DNA of 28,940 bases from GCA-2689995 sp964529325 (GTDB lineage: Bacteria > Fidelibacterota > Marinisomatia > SCGC-AAA003-L08 > GCA-2689995): NCBI GenBank assembly GCA_964529325.1, contig CAZGWH010000027.1:1-28940 (forward strand), written 5' to 3'. Positions within the stretch are counted from its first letter, which is position 1; each line of letters opens with the position of its first letter. The notes beneath the pieces were generated by a model. It did no database searches and had not been told where the DNA came from. It was given only the letters and a program-made list of their open reading frames with translations. This document shows, piece after piece, positions 1 through 7,981 of the stretch. Made by a program: the position numbers and the translations under genes.

Positions 1-1462
1 CAATAAATTCGTGTGGATAATATTCTAAAGAACCTACATCTGGATTGTCACCCCATATTAAAAACGGATTAATTCCATAATAAATACTATCATTTATTAT
101 TAAATTAAATTTACCATTATCAATTAAAATTGATTCAGAATTTGGAAAATAACTATTATTTTCAAATATAATTGGATTTACAATCATGGAATTATTGATA
201 TTATTTTGATTACAAATTAATTGGTTTTCACCAAATGTAAATAATTCTTCGATATTGAATAATGAGTGGGATAAACATATTTGACTATTTTGATTTAGTT
301 GAAAGTTATTATTTTGTGCTAAATTGTTCAATAAAATTGAACTTAATAAAAATATTGATGAATTATCACAAGATAGGCTCATTCCATTAAATAATGAATT
401 ATTATCTATTATATTTGAAAAACCAATAAATAGTTTTCCATCTGCTATCTTAATACAACCACCATCAAATTGAGCAAAATTATTTTCACAAATTGATTTT
501 TCAAAAATAACATCTGCAAAAACAGAAGATATTGCACCACCTATTCCCGAAATGTTCTCACTAAATAGGCAGTTTTTTATTAGCAATGAATCACCCGATT
601 GATATATTGCTCCTCCATTATTACTACTATTTTGTATAAAATTAGAATTAATACATTTTAATGATGTACTTGCAGAGTAAATTGCACCACCAAGTGGTGA
701 TTCATTATTTTCAAAATTAGAATTAATTATTTCTATATTACTTTGAAACGCATTTATTACTCCACCATGCCCATATTCTAAATAATTATTACTAAACTGA
801 TTATTTTGAGACTTAAAATTTGTTCCGAAAAGCTTTATTGTACCTTCTTCAAAAATAGAATTATTTTGAATCTTAAAATTTATTAAACTAAAATTAGAAT
901 TTAAAGATACAATTACAGAGCTATTTAACTCAGTAGAGTGAAAATTTTTAATAAAACCATTATTTAATTCAACATCCGATTGATATGAATGGATTATTCG
1001 TTCTGCAAATAATCCAGAGTTATCTACAAAAAAATTATTTAATTTTATTTCACTATCCTCAATATTAATACCAATTCCTTGAAAATTTGATAAATAAATT
1101 TCATTTAGCTCATTATTTCCATCTATAATGTTAATACCATTTGCCATATTTAAACCATCAAGATAAAACCCTGAAATAATTGATTGTTCGCTAAAACTAT
1201 TATCAATTGAAATTATACTTGAATCAGGGAATTCACACATAATTTTACTCGTATCATTTTCGGTAATTACTCCAAATAAATTTATTGATGAATTCTCAAT
1301 TGAAATACATTCAAAATAATCTCCACCAAAAACAAAAATCGTATCGAATTGATTTGCGTTATTAATTCCTTCTTGAATGGAAAGAAAATCACTTGGAACA
1401 TTAATTACATCAGCAAATACTATTGACATTGTAAAAAATAAGATAAACCATTTTTTAAACAT
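1..1462 (-). CDS. Secreted right-handed parallel beta-helix protein (C-terminus cut by window edge)
   Basis: One reading frame stays open from an ATG at 1462 down to base 1, about 487 codons with no stop, so the gene runs off the left edge. The N-terminus (MFKKWFILFFTMSIVFA) is a signal peptide. It is followed by VINVPSDFLSIQEGINNA and DTIFVFGGDYFE, the usual opening of secreted beta-helix proteins (I-P-x-D-Y-x-T-I-Q-x-A-I and V-x-V-x-P-G-x-Y). The body is a run of Asn-rich rungs such as IEIINSNFENNESPLGGAIYS and IKNCLFSENISGIGGAIS, the short hydrophobic-Asn pattern of pectate-lyase/Omp-like helices. The last visible residues, NPDVGSLEYY, resemble the P-D-x-G-A-x-E motif that closes such helices, so a C-terminal sorting module may lie just outside. 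It is divergent from the LRR gene, with 46 bases between the starts. No catalytic motif was seen; a structural or adhesive surface role is inferred. Confidence 0.85.
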   Translation of the reverse strand, partial: MFKKWFILFFTMSIVFADVINVPSDFLSIQEGINNANQFDTIFVFGGDYFECISIENSSINLFGVITENDTSKIMCEFPDSSIISIDNSFSEQSIISGFYLDGLNMANGINIIDGNNELNEIYLSNFQGIGINIEDSEIKLNNFFVDNSGLFAERIIHSYQSDVELNNGFIKNFHSTELNSSVIVSLNSNFSLINFKIQNNSIFEEGTIKLFGTNFKSQNNQFSNNYLEYGHGGVINAFQSNIEIINSNFENNESPLGGAIYSASTSLKCINSNFIQNSSNNGGAIYQSGDSLLIKNCLFSENISGIGGAISSVFADVIFEKSICENNFAQFDGGCIKIADGKLFIGFSNIIDNNSLFNGMSLSCDNSSIFLLSSILLNNLAQNNNFQLNQNSQICLSHSLFNIEELFTFGENQLICNQNNINNSMIVNPIIFENNSYFPNSESILIDNGKFNLIINDSIYYGINPFLIWGDNPDVGSLEYYPHEFI

Positions 1463-1508
1463 TATATAATTTAATACAAACCTATAATAAATAATCTTAA
1501 ATTAAATC

Positions 1509-2843
1509 ATGAAATTTATTAGATATTCTTTTATTATCACCTTCATTTTTATTTATCAATTTTGTGGAGATAAATATATTATTCAAACTGATAATACTAT
1601 TCCATCTAATACAAGTTTTGAAACTGATATTGATTTTTTAAATGAAATAATTATTTTAAATAACTTTTCTACAATAAATATAGAAAATCTTGGTAATCAA
1701 AAGTGGGAAGATAATCGACTTGTTGAACTGGAAATTTCAAATAATGCAGATTTATATATAATTCCAAATTCAATTAATTTTTTAGATAAATTAGATAAAC
1801 TTATTTTACGAAATAACTCTATCGTTCATATTCCTTCAAATATATGTCAACTCAATTTAAATTTTGCAGATATAACTCAATTTGATATAAATGAAAACTA
1901 TTTATGCTATAGTGACATTCCATTTTGCCTATATGAAACTATTGACCCATTAACTCAATCTTGTGATTGGAATAATTCAGACATGTTAATTCTGCAAGAA
2001 ATCATCAATATTAATGGATTAAATATTTCGTTAAATGATTTTGGAGGAATGCAAACTTGGAATTTGGGACGAGTAACAAGTTTAAGTTTATCTGGAAATG
2101 ATGGTTATGGGTTAATACATACATTACCTGAAAATATTGACCAATTAAGCGAGTTAAAAACTATTGATTTAAATAATCATTTACTCACTTTACTACCAGA
2201 TTATTTGGGAAATTTACAATTCCTTGAATCTATAAATTTAAGTTCTAATCGAATAATTGAACTACCCGAATCTTTTGGATTTTTATCTGGATTGATTGAA
2301 TTAAATCTCTTTGATAACCGATTATCATACTTACCTCATTACTTTACTGATTTACAATCATGTTACTTTCTCGATTTGAGCTTTAATGAATTTATTAATT
2401 TTCCTGAAGAAATTTTAGAACTAAACTATTTAGAAGAACTAAATTTATCGATAAATTATTTAACAACAATTCCTTCTGAAATAAGTAACCTTACAAATTT
2501 AAATTGGTTGGATATTCATTTTAATGATATTATTTATATACCCGAATCAATTTCACAATTAAACTTCTTAAACTATCTTGATTTAGGGTATAATTCAATT
2601 ATTAACCTACCCCTTAATTTGGGTAATATGGTAAATTTGAACACACTTTACCTGGATAATAACGAATTACATATAATACCTGGAAATTTTTGTGAATTAA
2701 ATATAGAATTTAGTAACCCATATAATTTTATGATTAACAATAATAATTTATGTATTGATGATGTTCCAAATTGTATTGATAATGAAATTTTAGGATATCA
2801 AAATTGTATTGGATTAATTAAAAAGAACCGTATTAACCATTAG
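1509..2843 (+). CDS. Secreted leucine-rich-repeat protein with duplicated module
   Basis: A 444-residue protein with an N-terminal hydrophobic segment (MKFIRYSFIITFIFIYQFCG) that could be a signal peptide; Cys19 lacks a canonical lipobox. The rest is leucine-rich repeats of about 23 residues in the bacterial L-x-x-L-x-L-x-x-N-x-L-x-x-I/L-P form, clearest at residues 205-395 (for example INLSSNRIIELPESFGFLSG). Two homologous modules are visible: residues 40-152 and 158-433. Each starts D-x-x-x-L-x-E-I-I and ends with N-x-L-C-x-x-D-x-P-x-C and a final Cys, a Cys-capped LRR unit. The second module has gained about seven extra repeats. LRR proteins bind protein partners; the partner is unknown. 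No Shine-Dalgarno is evident before the ATG. The last ten codons overlap the end of the convergent LVIVD gene. Confidence 0.85.
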   Translation: MKFIRYSFIITFIFIYQFCGDKYIIQTDNTIPSNTSFETDIDFLNEIIILNNFSTINIENLGNQKWEDNRLVELEISNNADLYIIPNSINFLDKLDKLILRNNSIVHIPSNICQLNLNFADITQFDINENYLCYSDIPFCLYETIDPLTQSCDWNNSDMLILQEIININGLNISLNDFGGMQTWNLGRVTSLSLSGNDGYGLIHTLPENIDQLSELKTIDLNNHLLTLLPDYLGNLQFLESINLSSNRIIELPESFGFLSGLIELNLFDNRLSYLPHYFTDLQSCYFLDLSFNEFINFPEEILELNYLEELNLSINYLTTIPSEISNLTNLNWLDIHFNDIIYIPESISQLNFLNYLDLGYNSIINLPLNLGNMVNLNTLYLDNNELHIIPGNFCELNIEFSNPYNFMINNNNLCIDDVPNCIDNEILGYQNCIGLIKKNRINH

Positions 2844-5219
2844 TGAAATATCTTGAATATTAATTAAATCATCATGATTAAAATCAGAAATCCAAAATTG
2901 AATTTCATTTGGAATTGAATATTCTATAATAACATCAACAACCATTAAAATATCAATTATATTAACTAATTCATCTCGATTATAGTCACCTTTAATCCAA
3001 TCAGGTTCAATACCTGATTCTAAAAATAATAGGAATTTTGAAATTAAATTTCTTCTTTCAGCATCAGAATTAATACCTGAAATTTGAAAACTAGATGCTA
3101 TTGTATTTGAATATTGAGTTGGATAAAAAATAGTCGAAATATATTCAGGAGTTTGATTTTTAAGTATAGGATAAGCAGGTGAAACCGCATGAATTTGGTC
3201 AATCCAATTATTCTCACCATTATAATTAATTGTTATATAATCTAAAATTGTACCCTCTAATCCTAAAATCAATTCCAAATTATTTTCACCATCATCAATA
3301 AATTTTACACCAAAATAATTAATTAATTCAGATTGGTTTAAATTCATCCATATATCCCCACCTTCAAGATAAATATTTCCGCCTATTTGAATAAATTCAA
3401 TTAACAATTGTATTAATGAATTTGAAATTTGACAATTATTAGGGAATATACCAGCAAAAATAAAAAGGGATTCAATATTATCTGAAATTCCATTCGCTAA
3501 AATATTATTTTCGTGTAAAATATAAGAATTCACACCAATCGAATTCAAATCTTGAATAAATAATTCACCATCATCAATTGTATTTTCGCAAAGGGGAATC
3601 ACAACAATTTCAGGTTCTTCACCAATATAAATATCTATATTATTTGTTTTGGAACTTTCATTAATTGGAGATTCATTATCAATTAAATAAAATTGATAAT
3701 TATAAAAGTAACCTGGAATTGGTAAATTTTGATATTGAATTATTTCATTGGGTAATATAGAAATACTATCTACAATACTCCCATTTCTTATAACAATTAA
3801 TTGATCAATATCATCCAAGGGAGTTCCATCAATTTGAGTATTTGAAATTTGAATATCAATTTGAGCCATTGTTAAATCTATTGTATTTGAGCTAATTACG
3901 AATGGAGGATTAGGTTGAGGATTTCCTCCTGCCCATGCTTTTCCAATAGTACCAATACTTAAACTATCATTGATATTACTTTTAATTTTAAGCTCATAAA
4001 CGTATTCATTTCCATCGATTAAATTCATATCTGTATATGATTCAATTGATTGAGAAAAGTCAATTACATATTCACCATTACGATAAATAAAAATATTAAA
4101 ATTATTTAACTGTTCACCATTATATAATAAATGTGGGTTTTCCCAATTTAAACTAATCGAATTTGGTGTTAAATAATCACTGTACACTGATAAATTTTGA
4201 GGAGGGACTGGGTCCTCGGGATCGGCACCTGAACATCCATCAAATTCAATAACGAATAGCCCCAATTGCCTATCAGAAATATAAATATTACAACTCGACT
4301 GAAATGGATAAGCCCCCCATGCACCATTAAATAATCCATTCATTCCAGGATAAGTATCATAATATCCTGCTAAAATTGGATTTACAGGGTCAGTTAAATC
4401 AATAATTTGTAATCCAAAAACATAATAACTGATATATGCAAAGTTATCTTTAATAAATACATTATGTGCAGATTTAGTTTCACTACTGTCGGGTGCCCAC
4501 TCCGATAGAAGCTGAACATTATTTAAATCTGAAATATCCCAATTCATAATATGCCCACCAGAAGTTTCTGATGCAGTTGAAAGTAAATCTCTATTAGGAT
4601 CTACCCAACAGGCATGGGCTGATGGCACTCCATTCCAATATGAAATAGAAATTGGATTATCTTTATTACTTATATCGAGAACATACATAATATCAGACGA
4701 TATTCCACACCCGAATAATAAATCATCTTTAATACATACATCGTGGAAATAATCACCATCCCAAGTTCCAACTAATTCAGGATTTACTGGATCCTCTAAA
4801 CTCAAAATAAGTAAATCATTTTCAGTACTTCCAATAATATACAAAAAACCATTATCAACCATAATATTATGAGAGCTTCCAATTCCAGTCCAAACATTTA
4901 CAAGTTGTGGATTATCGGGAGTTTCCATGCTTACGACTTGAATCCCACCTGACCCATTTTCAGTACCTATATAAATAAATTGATCCCAAGACTTAATATC
5001 TCGCCAAGTCGATGTTTCACCAGGAATAAACCCCACTTCCAAAATTTCATCATCTGAAACTTTTACAATTGAAGTTCCATTTTGTAAACCTACAATTGCA
5101 TATTCATCTCCATAGGGTGTTGAATAACCCCATATATCATTTACATTTACTTCATATGGGAAATTATAGATTAATTGCGTATTAAATTCTTGAGAATGTG
5201 AGATTTCAAGAAATATCAA
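2814..5219 (-). CDS. Secreted LVIVD-repeat (choice-of-anchor-B type) protein with FN3 and dockerin-like C-terminus
   Basis: An 801-residue frame from a TTG at 5219. Residues about 10-330 resemble the choice-of-anchor-B family of LVIVD repeats: LLILSLEDPVNPELVGTW, MYVLDISNKDNPISISYW and LQIIDLTDPVNPILAGYY, with recurring S/A-H-N/A motifs (SSHNIMVDNG, SAHNVFIKDN). A fibronectin-III-like domain follows at about 339-432, then a less clear region. The last 60 residues hold two EF-hand-like dockerin repeats (GDYNRDELVNIIDILMVV; DFNHDDLINIQDISLMVN). The TTG start leaves only ten residues before the mature domain. The frame is open upstream to 5291 and encodes a convincing signal peptide (N-R-R-K-N-K, then LFFLLFLFTLIFLEISHSQ), so the true start is probably the ATT at 5291. 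The 3' end overlaps the LRR gene by 30 bases. Function unknown; extracellular beta-propeller-like scaffold inferred. Confidence 0.85.
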   Translation of the reverse strand: MIFLEISHSQEFNTQLIYNFPYEVNVNDIWGYSTPYGDEYAIVGLQNGTSIVKVSDDEILEVGFIPGETSTWRDIKSWDQFIYIGTENGSGGIQVVSMETPDNPQLVNVWTGIGSSHNIMVDNGFLYIIGSTENDLLILSLEDPVNPELVGTWDGDYFHDVCIKDDLLFGCGISSDIMYVLDISNKDNPISISYWNGVPSAHACWVDPNRDLLSTASETSGGHIMNWDISDLNNVQLLSEWAPDSSETKSAHNVFIKDNFAYISYYVFGLQIIDLTDPVNPILAGYYDTYPGMNGLFNGAWGAYPFQSSCNIYISDRQLGLFVIEFDGCSGADPEDPVPPQNLSVYSDYLTPNSISLNWENPHLLYNGEQLNNFNIFIYRNGEYVIDFSQSIESYTDMNLIDGNEYVYELKIKSNINDSLSIGTIGKAWAGGNPQPNPPFVISSNTIDLTMAQIDIQISNTQIDGTPLDDIDQLIVIRNGSIVDSISILPNEIIQYQNLPIPGYFYNYQFYLIDNESPINESSKTNNIDIYIGEEPEIVVIPLCENTIDDGELFIQDLNSIGVNSYILHENNILANGISDNIESLFIFAGIFPNNCQISNSLIQLLIEFIQIGGNIYLEGGDIWMNLNQSELINYFGVKFIDDGENNLELILGLEGTILDYITINYNGENNWIDQIHAVSPAYPILKNQTPEYISTIFYPTQYSNTIASSFQISGINSDAERRNLISKFLLFLESGIEPDWIKGDYNRDELVNIIDILMVVDVIIEYSIPNEIQFWISDFNHDDLINIQDISLMVNTVLFN

Positions 5220-5223
5220 TGTA

Positions 5224-5264
5224 AATAAAAACAGGAGAAAAAATAATTTATTCTTTCTCCTGTT
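5224..5264 (-). terminator. Rho-independent terminator-like hairpin of the deiminase gene
   Basis: On the minus strand AACAGGAGAAA (5264-5254) pairs perfectly with TTTCTCCTGTT (5240-5230), an 11-bp stem followed by TTTATTT. It lies just after the deiminase stop codon at 5291. The arms also encode part of the putative signal peptide of the next gene (N-R-R-K and L-L-F-L), so hairpin and coding sequence share bases. Confidence 0.6.
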
Positions 5265-5288
5265 AAAATAAAATCTATGTGGCTTCAG

Positions 5289-5300
5289 AATTAATTCCCT
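5289..5300 (-). promoter_or_regulatory. Candidate SD plus ATT start for the LVIVD protein
   Basis: Minus strand: AGGGA (5300-5296), ATTA, then ATT (5291-5289). The ATT shares one base with the upstream stop codon (TAATT), the same geometry as the common TAATG stop/start overlap. Starting here adds 24 residues that form a signal peptide. No ATG in any frame lies between 5219 and 5291. A CTG at 5288 is an alternative. Confidence 0.4.
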
Positions 5301-6853
5301 AAAATAACATTCACTATTGAAATAATATCTAAAATATTAATTATTCCATCATCGTTCATATCTGCTAATAGTAATGCAGTACCATTTAAATCAACTTCTC
5401 CTAAAATATGGTTAACAACTAAAACCACATCAATAATATTGACTAATTCATCCATATTTGCATCCCCAGAAGGGAAGTTTATTCCACCAACAGTATGAAA
5501 TTCAAAATACCCTGCTAATGGTAATTTTTCTATTCTTCCAGAATGATCTGATGCTTGGATATAATATTGTATATTTGTTTCAACGGGAGAACTTGGAATA
5601 AATCCATCATAAATATTTGGATTCCAACCCGTAGCAATTAATGGTATTTCTTCATAATTTTCCATTGCATCATTCTTCCAAAATAATTTAGTTTCATCCC
5701 AAATTATACCAAGGTCTGTAATTGGTAATACTTCAGCACTTATAGGATAATCTCCATCTGGAAACTCTACATCATTCAAAGGATTATGAAAAATTTGTAA
5801 CATTTCTAAATCAGGAACACCTTTTGCTCTACAATGTAACGCATCCGTAGATTCCCAGCTACCTGAAAAACCTAAAACTTCATACCCAGGTAACGCTTCT
5901 TGATAAACAGCCAATGCTTCATCATCCCAAGAACTATTCATAATTGGAACAATAGCCTTATTATTTAAAATTATTGAATTTGTATATGGTTGATTTGTAG
6001 GTGTATAAACTCTAAACACTTCCCAAGGTTCACCATAAGCAGTTAAAGAATTTTCAAAATATGAAGCAGTTTCTTCAATTTCATCATATTGTGCATGTGA
6101 AGTTTGTACAGATCTAATTAGTACTTTCGTCGGTGATAAAAACTTTCCCCAACAATCAATATGATCTATATATGTATTATTCGGATCAGGTAAGCCATGA
6201 TAAGTTGTTATCCCATAATATTCTTCCATAAGTTCATGTACATTACTTACAGATAAATCATCATTTTCGAAATAAATTAAATCACTTGATGCACCTATAC
6301 CTAATCCATCCGTCATATAATTACCCCCAGCTGTAATAATTCCACTTTCATAATATGGTGTATTTAAATGACTAGATAATTTATATGGTGCTTGATTATC
6401 ATTTGGCCTAGGCCTATTATAAGTATGATCAACAACAGTAATATCGTTGTTTCCATCTACAACCCACCAAGGACCATAATCACGCGTCCAATAAGAATCT
6501 GTATTACCAATTATAAACTCAACATTATCCATATTAACAGAAGCATTATTCATTGAATTATAAGCAGAATTTTGTTGACTCGATGAAACTAAACAATAAA
6601 CAATAATATCCTCAGCCATTTCACGAATAATAGAAGTAGTTATACCGAATGGATACCTAATAACCACTCCCTGCATTCTTTCAAATTCAGATATATTTCG
6701 TATTGGATATGGTGGTGGTTCAGTTCGATTAGACATTTCACTTATTAAATACCTATTTGCCCATTCATCAGTTGTAAAACCTATTGGAAGTTCTTCCTTT
6801 GCAGATAGACTTGTAATTGATAAAACAAGTAAAAGTAGTATTATTGATTTCAT
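5291..6853 (-). CDS. Secreted peptidyl-arginine deiminase (PPAD-type, PAD_porph family) with dockerin-like C-terminus
   Basis: A 520-residue protein with signal peptide (residues 1-18). The guanidino-modifying fold is shown by WTRDYGPWW (122-130), AGGNYMTDG (175-183), HID (231-233) and ALHCR with Cys341. Aligned by spacing to Porphyromonas gingivalis PPAD as I remember it (W127, D130, R152, R154, Y233, H236, D238, N297, C351), all are present: W122, D125, R147, R149, Y228, H231, D233, N292, C341. The two Arg that bind the substrate carboxylate in PPAD argue for peptidyl C-terminal arginine rather than agmatine. An Ig-like domain follows (about 365-455), as in PPAD, but the end is a pair of EF-hand dockerin-like repeats (about 462-520) instead of a T9SS domain. 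Predicted reaction: arginine to citrulline plus ammonia, outside the cell. Its start has a good SD (GGAG, 6 bases before ATG). It follows the zinc-ribbon gene by 63 bases. Agmatine deiminase is the less likely alternative. Confidence 0.85.
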   Translation of the reverse strand: MKSIILLLLVLSITSLSAKEELPIGFTTDEWANRYLISEMSNRTEPPPYPIRNISEFERMQGVVIRYPFGITTSIIREMAEDIIVYCLVSSSQQNSAYNSMNNASVNMDNVEFIIGNTDSYWTRDYGPWWVVDGNNDITVVDHTYNRPRPNDNQAPYKLSSHLNTPYYESGIITAGGNYMTDGLGIGASSDLIYFENDDLSVSNVHELMEEYYGITTYHGLPDPNNTYIDHIDCWGKFLSPTKVLIRSVQTSHAQYDEIEETASYFENSLTAYGEPWEVFRVYTPTNQPYTNSIILNNKAIVPIMNSSWDDEALAVYQEALPGYEVLGFSGSWESTDALHCRAKGVPDLEMLQIFHNPLNDVEFPDGDYPISAEVLPITDLGIIWDETKLFWKNDAMENYEEIPLIATGWNPNIYDGFIPSSPVETNIQYYIQASDHSGRIEKLPLAGYFEFHTVGGINFPSGDANMDELVNIIDVVLVVNHILGEVDLNGTALLLADMNDDGIINILDIISIVNVILGN

Positions 6854-6916
6854 TTAGTTCTCCAATGTTTAAATAAATAAAAAGTTATAGTATAAAAATT
6901 ATTATTTAATTTGATT

Positions 6917-7114
6917 TTATAAGGGTTTCTGTGTGTAACAATATGTACATGAGTCTCCAAGTTGAATATGAAAACCACATTCTAGACAATCCCATTCAGA
7001 TAAAAAAGGTTCATCTTCTTTAGTATTTATTTTATTGATATTTTTTTGTGTTTTTAGTATTAAAATAAATGAAATAATAATACATGAAATTAAAATGGAA
7101 ATAATAATTTCCAT
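6917..7114 (-). CDS. Small membrane-anchored zinc-ribbon protein
   Basis: A 65-residue protein. Residues 1-20 are one very hydrophobic helix (MEIIISILISCIIISFILIL), followed by a basic stretch (KTQKNINK), predicting an N-out, C-in single-pass protein by the positive-inside rule. The C-terminal half holds Cys43-x-x-Cys46 and Cys56-x-x-Cys59 (W-D-C-L-E-C-G-F, D-S-C-T-Y-C), a compact four-Cys zinc-ribbon-like knuckle. It begins six bases after the lipoprotein stop and so belongs to the same transcript. I recognise no named family; function unknown. Confidence 0.65.
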   Translation of the reverse strand: MEIIISILISCIIISFILILKTQKNINKINTKEDEPFLSEWDCLECGFHIQLGDSCTYCYTQKPL

Positions 7115-7120
7115 TTTAAT

Positions 7121-7981
7121 TTAAGGATTTTCAGTAGGAGTATAAAAAGAAGATAAACAACCTAAAAAGTCTTCTACGGGAATATTCGGAAAAGTTGGAG
7201 GATCATTATTTACTCCAATGCAATAATCATCAAATCCTAAATTTTCTGTACATTCTAATGGTAAATCATTAATTAAACATATTTCAAATTGATGAATAAA
7301 ATATAATTCTTCACCTGTATTATTTGAAGTTTGAAATTCATTAGAAGAAAAGTCATCAAAAGAAAAAGCTAACCTTGCTCTAATAAATCGAATATCATCT
7401 ATATTGATTGATGCATCATAAGGAAATTCAAAATTACTTTGATATTCAATCAATCGATTCGATTCTGATACAATATCTTTAGCTATAGGAATAATACAAT
7501 TACTTCTAAAGTCATCTGAATTATCACCAGAATAACAATGTTCATTATAATCTTCAATATTATTATAATATAAATCATAATAATTTAGTAATTTGTAATC
7601 ATAAACAAATACAAGTCCAGCTGACATTATTGCCATTAATTCATTTGATATTTTATCGTCGGATGTATCATTAAAATTAATTGCATTAATAAAATTTTCA
7701 TATGCAAAATCTCTTAATTCGTTTCTTCTATCTATTTCAATAATATCTGTTACTTGATTAGCAATATATAAATTACACCATCCAATTCCAATATAAGCTT
7801 CAGAAATATTTTCTAAAACTTCATAATCCAACGCATTTGTAAATTCTGTTCTTGCCTGTTCAAACTCTTCATTTGAAAAATATTCCCATGCAGAATGTAC
7901 AATTTCATTATATCCGATTACCTGCTCATCTACATCGCCACATCCAAAAATTAAAATTAAAATAATATATAATTTCTTCAT
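7121..7981 (-). CDS. Lipoprotein with TPR-like N-terminal region
   Basis: A 286-residue protein starting MKKLYIILILIFGCGD. Cys14 follows I-F-G, a lipobox-like site, so an acylated outer-surface or periplasmic protein is likely. Residues about 24-110 look like tetratricopeptide helices (AWEYFSNEEFEQARTEFTNA, then EAYIGIGWCNLYIANQ). The C-terminal half has several Cys and an acidic, Asn-rich character without a recognised domain. Its ATG overlaps the TGA of the giant surface-protein gene in an ATGA arrangement, which predicts translational coupling and a shared function such as assembly or anchoring of that protein (inference). Confidence 0.75.
   Translation of the reverse strand: MKKLYIILILIFGCGDVDEQVIGYNEIVHSAWEYFSNEEFEQARTEFTNALDYEVLENISEAYIGIGWCNLYIANQVTDIIEIDRRNELRDFAYENFINAINFNDTSDDKISNELMAIMSAGLVFVYDYKLLNYYDLYYNNIEDYNEHCYSGDNSDDFRSNCIIPIAKDIVSESNRLIEYQSNFEFPYDASINIDDIRFIRARLAFSFDDFSSNEFQTSNNTGEELYFIHQFEICLINDLPLECTENLGFDDYCIGVNNDPPTFPNIPVEDFLGCLSSFYTPTENP

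Noticed and set aside
1477..1484. Bacteroidetes-type -7 box (TAGGTTTG) for the beta-helix gene
   Set aside because: It matches TAnnTTTG exactly, but no -33 element is present and the same consensus was not found before other genes in the window.
5291..6853. Agmatine deiminase annotation
   Set aside because: The fold is shared, but signal peptide, Ig-like domain and the paired Arg at PPAD substrate positions favour a secreted peptidyl-arginine deiminase.
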